NCBI GenBank assembly: GCA_964553535.1
Contig: CAZKLK010000032.1
Location: forward strand, 1-14,354
DNA length: 14,354 nucleotides
Direction: 5' to 3'
From: JALHSV01 sp964553535
GTDB taxonomy: Bacteria; Nitrospirota; Thermodesulfovibrionia; Thermodesulfovibrionales; SM23-35
Shown here in pieces: positions 4,929-13,494 of this stretch (position 1 is its first letter; every line of letters begins with the position of its first letter). The notes below the pieces were generated by a model. The model did no database searches. It was not told the DNA's origin and saw only the letters and a list, made by a program, of their open reading frames with translations. Both the position numbers and the translations under genes were made by a program.

Positions 4929-7900
4929 ATGAAGAAAATAATTGTCATCATACTTTGTGCAGCAGCAGTGGCATTCCCGGCTGCAATCTTTACGCAGACA
5001 ATGTCCGACTACTGCAGCATCTCCCCATTTGTAACACGCTCTGTCCCGCCGAACATCACCATAATACTTGACAATTCAGCGGAGATGCTTTCACCCGCAT
5101 ATCATTTGACGGATTACGATGACCGTACCGCCGCAACAACCTATACAGGATACTTCGATCCCCTCAGCACATACTGCGCGGGGGAAGATTTCTTCTATGA
5201 AGCTCCCGGGAAATGCGAGTCAGGCGATAAGGGCCCCTACACGGGCGCATTGCTGAATTGGGCGACAATGAGCAAGTTCGACATGATCATGCATGTTTTA
5301 ATTGGAGGATTAGGGGCCACGGAGCCTGCTTCGAACGATCTGAAAGGCGACAGTCTAAACAGCGGATGGACAAAGGCAACTTCCCGTCATCCGCAATGTG
5401 ATTTTACGATGTCTGATGATTCGCTATCCATAACGGGGGCGGGCTGCGCTCTCCAGAATCCAGAGGCAAAGATTGTTGTCCGGAACGGAAGAAAGGGGAA
5501 AGGACTGATCCCCGGAATAGCAGACAGAAACGATGACGGCGTATGGGATACGCTCGCGCCGCGTATTGCCGTCATGGTTTTTCAGCCGGCCCGGAACGAC
5601 ATCGCAATGACGCATTGCTTCAGCGGCGCGAATACGTTGCATTCGCTGTACAAGGCTGTCGCGGAAGCCGCTCCGAATGAACTGAACCTGAAAGTCCCGT
5701 TTGGAAAGGCGATTATCAGGTCTATCGAATTCTATAGTAATATATGCCCGGCGTGCAATGCCTGCGCTGATCCCATCGATTCCGTTCAATGCCGAAAAAA
5801 CTTCATTCTAAGCGTCGGCAGCGGCGACGCAACCGACGTCCCCTCCGTCTATTCAGAAGCGTTTCTTTTTGACGAAGTCAGGAAGGCTCATATTTCGGAC
5901 ATTCGGGATGACCGGGATGGAACTCAGGCGATCCAGTTTTACAGCATAAACATATCCGGATCTCAAACCGGGAAAAATCTCATGAAAGGACTTTCCAGGC
6001 ACGGCGGCTTTATAGATAAAAATGGGAATGGACTCCCCGACCTTAATATCGAATGGGACAAAAATGCTGACGGAGTCCCCGATACATACTTTGAGGCTTC
6101 GGATCCCGCGTCAATTCGTCCAGCACTTGAACAGGCCTTCTCCGACATTAATATCCGGCCGGCTTCAGGCACGGCAGTCTCCATGCTTTCTCCTGTTGCA
6201 AACGGAGCGGGGGGAGTTATTCAGGCCTATTTTTTGCCGGTCCACCGGGAACTGACTAATGATGTTTTATGGACGGGCTATATGCAGAACATCTGGGCGG
6301 ATCCGGCCGGACATTTCAGGGAGGACTCAGTCGATGACTATAAACTCATACTCAGCGAGGACAAAATCGTAAAGTATTTTTTCCACGACGGCAGCAATGA
6401 ACCTAAAGCAGCGCTATTCACAACTCTCTCTGACGGCACAGGGGGCACTTTTTCCACCTGTTCAAATCCGGAGATAAAAGAATCTGCACGCGTAAAGCAC
6501 CTCTGGGAAGCGGGCAGAACCCTTGCTCTCACACCTCCTTCAGAGAGAACCATTTTCACTTCAAAAAAAGTTCTCAGAGGAGACGCCGTTACCCACGCAT
6601 TTCCGGAATCCCCGTACCCGGCATTTCAAACGAACATGAATTCCGCCCTGCTGAGCGCTCTCAATCCAGGCGCAACATATTCCGCCGACGCCGTCGTTAG
6701 ATATGTCAGGGGTGAATGCCTTGAGGCGGGGGTTACCGGCGATGCCGCATGCAGCACAAAAAATGACTTTGCGTTCAGGGACCGGAGAGTCACCGTCAAC
6801 AGCGTCCCGCGGGTGTGGAAACTTGGAGATATCATGAACTCAACTCCAAAGGCAGTTGCCGGGGCGCCTCTCAACGGATATCACATTGATTACGCCGATA
6901 GAAGCTACTATCACTACATTTCCGATGACCGGTACAAAAGAAAGTCGTCGGTTGTTTTCGCCGGCGCCAATGATGGGTTGCTTCATGCCTTCCGTGCAGG
7001 ATATATCGAGAATCAGGGACTGACAGGCAATATTAAGGCCATACTGAAAAATTTCTTTAGCTCAGGGGATGGTGAACATGACCGCCTCGGAGAAGAAATC
7101 TGGGCGTATATCCCTTTTAACGCGTTCCCTTACCTCAAATACCTGTTGGATCCATCTTATTGCCACATTAATTTTAACGACCTCTCGGTAAAAGTTTTTG
7201 ATGTCAGTTCCAACGGAGAGCCGGAGGCGGCGCGGGATCGGAATAGCTGGAGGACAATATTGCTTGGCGGAATGCGATTCGGAGGAGCCTGCGGCTCTGG
7301 AGGAAAGCCTTCCTCCCCGCCTGCCGGCGCCCCCGCAAACGTAGGATTTTCATCGTATTTCGCCATCGATGTCACCGTGCCTGAAAGGCCTGTCCCGCTC
7401 TGGGAATTTTCTGACGATGATCTGGGGTATGCCTCTTCGGCGCCGGCCATCGTTCGGACGGGGAGCAGAATGCAGAATGGAAACTGGTACGTTGTCTTTG
7501 GATCCGGATCAAAAGTTCTTCCAAATGAAAGTACCGATATAGGAAGAAATGCGCCGGGTTATCTATATTTACTGAATCTCTGGACAGGCGAACTCGAAAA
7601 GAAGATAACGCTTGAGCATCCCGCCATTGTCGGCGATGTGCTCGCCATTGACGCGGACCGGGATTACGTGACGGAAAGTCTGTATTTTGGCACAAGTTAT
7701 AAACACGGGACAGTGTGGATGGGGAAAATTATAAGTCTCAATGTGAAGGCGGTTCTCGAGGCGCCGGGCTTGCATATAGCATGGAGTCCGTCTTTCGGAA
7801 CGTTATTATTTACGGGAAAATATCCGTTCACTGCATCTCCTGACGCCGCTAAGGATAAAAATGGCAATATCTGGATTTATGGGGGGTCAGGCAAATATTT

Positions 7901-8540
7901 CAGCGATATCGACGAGATTGATACATCTCAGCAAATAGTATTCGGCATCCTTGATAAGAACAAGCCCGTCGGCGAAGCGCACCTGTTTGATGCGTCGCAT
8001 GTGCAGACACGCGGCGAGGTTGCCGGAACCGACAGGGTATGCGTTTATGACGCTGCAACGCAAGGCTTTGGGTTAAAAAACGTTGTCACCTCGATAAGAC
8101 CGGTTTCAATGCCGCAGACCGCTGCCGATCCCGGATGGAAAATCTACCTCTCAGGCGGCGAGCGGGTTATTTCCAGGCCTGCCGCTGTGGGAGGCCTGCT
8201 CGATTTCCTTGCCTACAAGCCGGACCCGGACCCCTGTGCTTATGGGGGCGAGTCATATCTCTATTCCGTCGATCATGCAACCGGGCTGGCGCCTGCCCGG
8301 ACCGCGATCCGATCTCCTGAAATAACCACCGGCGAAAGCGGCACTGTTACGGTTCTGAAGAAAATTCGCCTTGGGAGCGGCCCGCCGCCCGCGGGTGACG
8401 CAATTGTATTACAGCCGTTTCGGAATGAGAGTGAACGGATACAGAAGAATATTCACCTTGCAACCGGCGTGATCGCCGGCGCAGAGAACCGGCCGCTGTA
8501 TTCGGTTATTTCAAAGATTGTCCACTGGTTGAAAAAATGA
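4929..8540 (+). CDS. pilY1: PilY1-like type IV pilus tip/adhesin protein
   Basis: The protein has 1203 residues, close to the usual PilY1 size, with a signal peptide (MKKIIVIILCAAAVAFPAAI). Residues about 40-400 form a von Willebrand A-like domain opening with NITIILDNSAEML; the MIDAS motif is D48-x-S50 with Glu at the third position instead of Ser. Asp/Asn-rich Ca-type loops occur at about 199-207 (DRNDDGVWD) and 363-385 (DKNGNGLPD and DKNADGVPD). Then comes ALEQAFSDI...SGTAVSML, the usual end of this domain. The C-terminal half is the PilY1 beta-propeller: VFAGANDGLLHAF near 676, EIWAYIPFNAFPYL, PLWEFSDDDLGYASSAPAI, and a Ca-binding loop DADRDYVTE at 908-916, matching the D-x-D-x-D-x-V-x-D/E site known to control pilus retraction in the family. 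AGGAGG at 4918-4923 is 5 bases before ATG. It should be exported and work at the pilus tip or surface with the four minor pilins upstream. Confidence 0.92.
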   Translation: MKKIIVIILCAAAVAFPAAIFTQTMSDYCSISPFVTRSVPPNITIILDNSAEMLSPAYHLTDYDDRTAATTYTGYFDPLSTYCAGEDFFYEAPGKCESGDKGPYTGALLNWATMSKFDMIMHVLIGGLGATEPASNDLKGDSLNSGWTKATSRHPQCDFTMSDDSLSITGAGCALQNPEAKIVVRNGRKGKGLIPGIADRNDDGVWDTLAPRIAVMVFQPARNDIAMTHCFSGANTLHSLYKAVAEAAPNELNLKVPFGKAIIRSIEFYSNICPACNACADPIDSVQCRKNFILSVGSGDATDVPSVYSEAFLFDEVRKAHISDIRDDRDGTQAIQFYSINISGSQTGKNLMKGLSRHGGFIDKNGNGLPDLNIEWDKNADGVPDTYFEASDPASIRPALEQAFSDINIRPASGTAVSMLSPVANGAGGVIQAYFLPVHRELTNDVLWTGYMQNIWADPAGHFREDSVDDYKLILSEDKIVKYFFHDGSNEPKAALFTTLSDGTGGTFSTCSNPEIKESARVKHLWEAGRTLALTPPSERTIFTSKKVLRGDAVTHAFPESPYPAFQTNMNSALLSALNPGATYSADAVVRYVRGECLEAGVTGDAACSTKNDFAFRDRRVTVNSVPRVWKLGDIMNSTPKAVAGAPLNGYHIDYADRSYYHYISDDRYKRKSSVVFAGANDGLLHAFRAGYIENQGLTGNIKAILKNFFSSGDGEHDRLGEEIWAYIPFNAFPYLKYLLDPSYCHINFNDLSVKVFDVSSNGEPEAARDRNSWRTILLGGMRFGGACGSGGKPSSPPAGAPANVGFSSYFAIDVTVPERPVPLWEFSDDDLGYASSAPAIVRTGSRMQNGNWYVVFGSGSKVLPNESTDIGRNAPGYLYLLNLWTGELEKKITLEHPAIVGDVLAIDADRDYVTESLYFGTSYKHGTVWMGKIISLNVKAVLEAPGLHIAWSPSFGTLLFTGKYPFTASPDAAKDKNGNIWIYGGSGKYFSDIDEIDTSQQIVFGILDKNKPVGEAHLFDASHVQTRGEVAGTDRVCVYDAATQGFGLKNVVTSIRPVSMPQTAADPGWKIYLSGGERVISRPAAVGGLLDFLAYKPDPDPCAYGGESYLYSVDHATGLAPARTAIRSPEITTGESGTVTVLKKIRLGSGPPPAGDAIVLQPFRNESERIQKNIHLATGVIAGAENRPLYSVISKIVHWLKK

Positions 8541-8590
8541 AGAAAATAAGAGCTCGGGCATCTGAGGGGACAGGCGCGCCTGAGCTTCTC

Positions 8591-8624
8591 ATTCGAACCC
8601 TTGAATCCTCTCACCCGGGGACCC
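8591..8624 (-). repeat. Short dispersed repeat, copy B (inverted copy of 2528-2569)
   Basis: Read on the minus strand, GGTCCCCGGGTGAGAGGATT followed by CAAGGGTTCGAAT corresponds to the element at 2528-2569. The best-matching 23 bases share about 18 positions. It lies between the pilY1 stop and the terminator. Confidence 0.4.
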
Positions 8625-8667
8625 TCCGGCGCTGCTTTATCTCCCGCAATAACGTTTTTTGTTCGCG

Positions 8668-8710
8668 CCGGCGCCGTCTGCTGCCGGTTTTACTTTTTTT
8701 TATTATTTGT
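8668..8710 (+). terminator. Probable intrinsic terminator of the pilus operon
   Basis: CCGGCG (8668-8673) pairs with TGCCGG (8682-8687) through six pairs including one G-T, with an 8-base loop, and is followed directly by a T-rich tract (TTTTACTTTTTTTTATTATTT). Its position, 130 bases after pilY1 and 70 bases before the argG ribosome-binding site, fits separation of the two transcription units. The stem is short, so efficiency is uncertain. Confidence 0.55.
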
Positions 8711-8777
8711 GCTACCGTTATATTTCATTGGGCATACTCTTACCTCGTTTGAAAATAAACCGTAGCGGAGGATACTG

Positions 8778-9980
8778 ATGACAAAAAAGATTGTGCTCGC
8801 TTACTCCGGAGGACTTGACACCTCTGTGGCGATACACTGGCTGAAAAATAAATACAAAGCCGAAATCATCGCGTTCTGCGCCGATCTCGGGCAGGGTGAG
8901 GATCTGGATGCCATAAAAACGAAAGCTTTCAAAACCGGCGCATCAAAAGTATACGTGGAAGATCTCCGGGAGGAATTCGTAAAAGGCTACATATTTCCGA
9001 TGCTGAGGGCGAACGCTGTTTACGAGGGGACGTATTTGCTGGGAACCTCCATAGCACGCCCCCTTATCGCAAAGAAACAGGTAGAGATTGCGGCAGGGGA
9101 AAACGCTCAGTCTGTGGCGCACGGCGCCACCGGGAAAGGTAACGACCAGGTTCGCTTCGAACTGTCCTATTACGCATTGAACCCGGACATTCATGTTATA
9201 GCCCCGTGGCGGGAATGGCCATTTGATTCGCGGCGGGCGCTCATTGAATACGCCGGAAAGCACCGGATCCCGGTCACGGTAACAACTGAAAAACCCTACA
9301 GCATCGACCGGAATCTTTTTCACATCAGCTATGAGGGCGGCGTACTCGAGGACCCGTGGCAGGAACCGCCATCCGATATGTATGCCATGACGGTGCCGCC
9401 CGAAAAGGCACCTGACAGGCATACATACATTTCACTCTCCTATGAGAAAGGAAACCCTGTAGCCATTAATAATAAGCGCATGTCCCCCGCGCGCCTATTA
9501 AACGGACTGAACGCAATCGCGGGGGAAAACGGAATAGGGAGGGTCGATATCGTTGAGAACAGGTATGTCGGCATCAAATCCCGCGGGGTATATGAAACTC
9601 CCGGAGGCACGGTTCTCCATGCAGCTCACCGGGCGCTGGAATCGCTCGTTCTTGACCGGGAAGTCATGCACCTGAAGGAATCGCTAATAATGCGCTACGC
9701 GGAGCTTGTCTATTACGGGTACTGGTTCTCACCTGAGAGAAATACCATTCAGGCCCTTATCGATGATACACAGAGAAAAGTAACAGGGACAGTCAGGGTC
9801 AGACTTTACAAGGGCAGTTGTTTAGTGGTTGGCAGAAAATCGCTGTATACATTGTATAGCCCCGAATTTGCCACTTTTGAAAAGGAAACAGTTTATGATC
9901 AGCGTGACGCCGCAGGGTTCATCAAGATCAACGCTCTCCGTCTTAAATTGGGCGCTTCGAAAAACCCTTCACTGAGATAA
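8778..9980 (+). CDS. argG: Argininosuccinate synthase
   Basis: The protein has 400 residues, the normal length. It catalyses ATP-dependent condensation of citrulline and aspartate to argininosuccinate, the penultimate step of arginine biosynthesis, in the cytoplasm. The N-terminal PP-loop AYSGGLDTSVAIHWL (residues 8-22) binds ATP. Further signatures are EGTYLLGTSIARPLIAKK, the citrulline/aspartate-site segment VAHGATGKGNDQVRFE, and LIEYAGKHRIPV. The C-terminal RNTIQALIDDTQ and VTGTVRVRLYKG are also typical. GGAGG (8767-8771) is 6 bases before the ATG. It follows the probable terminator of the pilus operon, so it likely starts a new unit; I could not identify a convincing promoter. dprA follows after 28 bases in the same direction. 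No argH or other arginine gene is in the window. Confidence 0.97.
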   Translation: MTKKIVLAYSGGLDTSVAIHWLKNKYKAEIIAFCADLGQGEDLDAIKTKAFKTGASKVYVEDLREEFVKGYIFPMLRANAVYEGTYLLGTSIARPLIAKKQVEIAAGENAQSVAHGATGKGNDQVRFELSYYALNPDIHVIAPWREWPFDSRRALIEYAGKHRIPVTVTTEKPYSIDRNLFHISYEGGVLEDPWQEPPSDMYAMTVPPEKAPDRHTYISLSYEKGNPVAINNKRMSPARLLNGLNAIAGENGIGRVDIVENRYVGIKSRGVYETPGGTVLHAAHRALESLVLDREVMHLKESLIMRYAELVYYGYWFSPERNTIQALIDDTQRKVTGTVRVRLYKGSCLVVGRKSLYTLYSPEFATFEKETVYDQRDAAGFIKINALRLKLGASKNPSLR

Positions 9981-10008
9981 CAGTGAGGCTATTGCCTGCA
10001 AACCGCTT

Positions 10009-11094
10009 ATGTCCGATTTGAAGTATTGGATTGCCCTGACGATGCTGCCGGACGTCGGCCCCGTCAGCGCGAAGAAATTGCTTGCCGCATTCGGTACGCC
10101 CGAGAGAATATTCGGCGCGCGGATTGATGAACTGACCGGGGTAGAAAGCATCGGCATCAACAAAGCAAAAAGCATCGGCACATTCTCCTCATGGAAGGAC
10201 GCCGAGAACCATGCTAAGCTCATTCAGGAAAAGGGAATCGCTGCGGTCAACTTTGAAAGCCCCTCCTATCCGGAGATGCTCAGGGTGATCGATCACGCTC
10301 CTCTCCTCCTTTACATGAATGGGGCTGTTGTTCCTCAGGACCGGTTTGCCATCTCCGTCGTCGGCTCCCGTAAGCTTTCTCCTTACGGGGCTTCCGTCGC
10401 CGAGACTATCGCCGCAGATCTTGCATCTTTTGGGTTCACGGTTGTGAGCGGGCTGGCGCGGGGAATCGATTCACTGGCTCACAAAGCCGCGCTTCGGGCC
10501 GGAGGAAGAACTATAGCAGTTCTTGGCTCGGGAGTCGACGTCCCGTATCCTCCCGAGAACAAAACGCTAATGGAAAAAATTGCCGCTTCGGGGAGTGTCG
10601 TCAGTGAATTCCCACCCGGATCTCCTCCCGATAAAGATAACTTCCCGAGAAGAAACAGGATCATCAGCGGGCTTTCCCTTGGCGTGGTAATCGTGGAAGC
10701 AACTTCCGACAGCGGCGCATTGATAACAGCCCGGTATGCGATGGATCAGGGGAGAGAAGTGTTTGCAATTCCGGGGAACATCACATCAGCCCACTCAGCG
10801 GGTCCCAACGAACTTATCAGAAAAGGCGCAACGCTGATCCGGCATGCCAACGACATTGTAGAAGAACTTGCCCCTGTGCTGAAAGGCTTTATCAGGTCCG
10901 TCGAAAAGGTTACTATAGATATCACAGATGAAGAACGGGGTCTCTGCTCATATCTCTCGGGGGAACCGAAGCAGGTTGACGATATCTCGAGGGAGAGCGG
11001 GTTGCCGGCATCGAAAGTGCTCGGGGTCCTGCTGGGGCTGGAGATGAAAGGCGCGGTCAAACAAATAACTGGAAAGAGGTTTTATCTGGCATGA
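10009..11094 (+). CDS. dprA: DNA processing protein DprA
   Basis: The protein has 361 residues, full length. DprA (Smf) binds incoming single-stranded DNA and loads RecA during natural transformation; it is also widespread in bacteria not known to be competent. Residues about 10-55 form a helix-hairpin-helix/SAM-like part (LPDVGPVSAKKLLAAFGTPE). The Rossmann-like core has SVVGSRKLSPYG (116-127), VVSGLARGIDSLAHKAAL (145-162), AVLGSGVDVPYPPENK, and PRRNRIISGLS (213-223), followed by SDSGALITARYAMDQGREVFA. The last 50 residues are a winged-helix module (DDISRESGLPASKVLGVLLGLEMKGAV). The ATG at 10009 has no close ribosome-binding sequence; GTGAGG at 9983-9988 is about 20 bases away, so the start could differ slightly. 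It overlaps topA by ATGA, the common dprA-topA arrangement. Confidence 0.95.
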   Translation: MSDLKYWIALTMLPDVGPVSAKKLLAAFGTPERIFGARIDELTGVESIGINKAKSIGTFSSWKDAENHAKLIQEKGIAAVNFESPSYPEMLRVIDHAPLLLYMNGAVVPQDRFAISVVGSRKLSPYGASVAETIAADLASFGFTVVSGLARGIDSLAHKAALRAGGRTIAVLGSGVDVPYPPENKTLMEKIAASGSVVSEFPPGSPPDKDNFPRRNRIISGLSLGVVIVEATSDSGALITARYAMDQGREVFAIPGNITSAHSAGPNELIRKGATLIRHANDIVEELAPVLKGFIRSVEKVTIDITDEERGLCSYLSGEPKQVDDISRESGLPASKVLGVLLGLEMKGAVKQITGKRFYLA

Positions 11095-13493
11095 ATGCGT
11101 TAGTTATCGTTGAGTCGCCTGCAAAGGCAAAAACTATTCATAAAATACTCGGAAGGGAGTACACGGTTAAGGCATCAATCGGCCACATCAAAGATTTGCC
11201 GGCGAAAGAGATCGGCGTGAATGTGGACGATAATTTCAGCCCTCACTATGTCGTCATACCTGGAAAGGAAAAAATTATCAGGGAACTCAAAAAGGCCTCA
11301 CGGGAGTCGGATATGGTTTTTCTCGCACCCGACCCCGACAGGGAAGGTGAAGCAATCGCATGGCATATTGCAACTGAAATCGCCGACAAAAAAACAAAGG
11401 CGCCGAACGAAAAGATTTACCGGATTGTCTTTAACGAGATCACCGGGAAAGCCGTGAGGGAGGCAATCAGCCGCCCTCAGAAAATCGACATGCGCAAAGT
11501 CGAAGCCCAGCAGGCAAGACGGGTTCTCGACAGGCTCGTCGGCTACAACCTCAGCCCGCTGCTCTGGAGAAAAGTACGCAGGGGGCTCAGCGCCGGAAGG
11601 GTGCAATCTGTGACCGTTCGTCTGATAGTCGACAGGGAACGAGAAATTGAATCGTTCCGGCAGGAAGAGTACTGGAGCATAACGGCCGAGTTTGAGGGTT
11701 CAGCGCCGCCAGTCTTCCGGGCGCGACTTTCAAAAATAGACCGGGGAGACGCGGAAACATTCACGGAGGCCGGAAAAGAGCCGAGGTTTTTAATTTCCGA
11801 TGAGGCAACCGCGCACAAGGTTGCGGAAAATCTGGGGGATCAGGAGTTTATACTAAAAACCATCGAACGTAAGCAGCGCAAGAGGATGCCGCATCCTCCT
11901 TTTATCACGAGCACGCTTCAGCAGGAAGCAGCCCGGAAGCTCAGGTTTACAGCCAAAAGAACAATGATAGTTGCGCAGCAGTTATATGAGGGAGTCGAGC
12001 TCGGAGAAGAAGGTTCCGTCGGGCTCATCACTTACATGAGAACAGATTCCCACCGGGTAGCATCGGAGGCACAGAAATGGGCCCGCGACCTGATCGGCGC
12101 TTTATTCGGAAAAGACTATGTGCCCGAGAAACCGCCTGTATATAAAAGCAAGTCTACCGCCCAGGAAGCGCATGAGGCAATCAGGCCGACATATGCGGAC
12201 AAGAAACCGGCGGACATAAAGCGGTTTCTTTCCAAAGATCAGTATGCACTGTATGCGTTGATATGGAACCGCTTTCTTTCGAGCCAGATGTCGCCGGCCC
12301 AACTGGAACAGACGACGTTTATTATCCGCAACCTTCCTGTCCTGCCTTCAGGAAATGCGGATACCGGGGTTTTTCGGGCCATAGCCGAAGAGGGTTCTCA
12401 CGATTCCCCGCTTTACGAATTCAGATCAACAGGAACCGTTGTGCGGTTCGACGGATTCATGGCGCTCTATACAGAAAGCAGGGATGAGGCCGAGGAAGAA
12501 AACGGTATGACGTTGCCCGTTCTGAAGGAGGGTGAATCCCTCAAACTGCTCAGCCTGCTGCCAAAACAGCACTTCACCCAGCCTCCGCCCCGCTACACGG
12601 AAGCAACGCTTGTGAAGGTTCTTGAAGAAAAGGGGATCGGGCGACCGAGCACGTATGCGACGATACTGTCAACCATCCAGGAGAGAAAGTACGCGCAGAA
12701 GGCGGAGGGAAAATTCTCCCCGACAGAACTGGGGCTTGTTGTGAACGACTATCTCGTCGAGGGCTTCAAGGAGCTTATCGATGTGAAGTTTACCGCAAAG
12801 ATGGAGGACGAACTCGACCATATCGAAGACGGCAAGATAATGTGGGAAGCGGTTATAAGGGATTTCTACGATCCCTTCCGCCGCGACCTCACGAAGGCGC
12901 TCACAACCGCCGGCAAAGTAAGGCCGCAGGATATCCCGACTGATCAATTATGCGAAAAATGCGGCCAGCCCATGGTCAAACGATGGGGCAGGCATGGAAG
13001 ATTTATGGCATGCACCGGATTCCCGAAGTGTAAAAATACAAAGCCTCTGCCGCTTGAAGAAAATGACGGTAACGGACAGCAGGTTGAACACTGGTCCCAG
13101 CAAACCGACCAGCAGTGTGAGAAGTGCGGATCACTTATGGTCATCCGGTCAGGGCGGTATGGGAAATTCCTCGCCTGTGCGCGGTATCCGGAGTGCAAAC
13201 ATACAAAACCTCTCGCTACCGGAATAAAATGCCCGAAAGACGCCGGTGATCTCGTGGAAAAGCGTTCAAAAAAAGGAAAGCAGTTCTGGAGCTGCAGTAA
13301 ATATCCCGATTGCACCTTCGCATCATGGTATAAACCCGTTCCGGGGAACTGCCCTCAGTGCGGCGCTGATTTTCTGCTTGAGAAGCGCAATAAACAGGGT
13401 GCCCTGATCCTGTTTTGTCATAAGAAAGAATGCGGGTTCAAGGAAACCGTAAAAGCAGAAGCTACCGAGGCGGCCGGCGCCATTTCGATGTAG
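11091..13493 (+). CDS. topA: DNA topoisomerase I (type IA)
   Basis: The protein has 800 residues. It relaxes negatively supercoiled DNA by single-strand passage. The Toprim domain is at the N-terminus: LVIVESPAKAKTIHKIL with catalytic Glu8, then DPDREGEAIAWHI with D81, D83 and E85 for Mg binding. The active-site Tyr is residue 315 in GLITYMRTDS. EAHEAIRPT and GIGRPSTYATI are further family signatures. The C-terminus carries four zinc-ribbon repeats starting at about residues 621, 676, 714 and 754. Repeats 1, 2 and 4 have four Cys; repeat 3 starts CPKD and has only three. The start overlaps the dprA stop (ATGA), so translation is probably coupled; AAGAGG lies about 11 bases upstream. One base separates its stop from the next gene. 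Confidence 0.97.
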   Translation: MNALVIVESPAKAKTIHKILGREYTVKASIGHIKDLPAKEIGVNVDDNFSPHYVVIPGKEKIIRELKKASRESDMVFLAPDPDREGEAIAWHIATEIADKKTKAPNEKIYRIVFNEITGKAVREAISRPQKIDMRKVEAQQARRVLDRLVGYNLSPLLWRKVRRGLSAGRVQSVTVRLIVDREREIESFRQEEYWSITAEFEGSAPPVFRARLSKIDRGDAETFTEAGKEPRFLISDEATAHKVAENLGDQEFILKTIERKQRKRMPHPPFITSTLQQEAARKLRFTAKRTMIVAQQLYEGVELGEEGSVGLITYMRTDSHRVASEAQKWARDLIGALFGKDYVPEKPPVYKSKSTAQEAHEAIRPTYADKKPADIKRFLSKDQYALYALIWNRFLSSQMSPAQLEQTTFIIRNLPVLPSGNADTGVFRAIAEEGSHDSPLYEFRSTGTVVRFDGFMALYTESRDEAEEENGMTLPVLKEGESLKLLSLLPKQHFTQPPPRYTEATLVKVLEEKGIGRPSTYATILSTIQERKYAQKAEGKFSPTELGLVVNDYLVEGFKELIDVKFTAKMEDELDHIEDGKIMWEAVIRDFYDPFRRDLTKALTTAGKVRPQDIPTDQLCEKCGQPMVKRWGRHGRFMACTGFPKCKNTKPLPLEENDGNGQQVEHWSQQTDQQCEKCGSLMVIRSGRYGKFLACARYPECKHTKPLATGIKCPKDAGDLVEKRSKKGKQFWSCSKYPDCTFASWYKPVPGNCPQCGADFLLEKRNKQGALILFCHKKECGFKETVKAEATEAAGAISM

Positions 13494-13494
13494 T

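Noticed and set aside
8537..8752. Possible 71-residue small membrane protein gene overlapping the pilY1 stop (ATGA).
   Set aside because: The frame contains a dispersed repeat and a probable intrinsic terminator; its hydrophobic part is the translated T tract. No own ribosome-binding site was seen, and no family signature.
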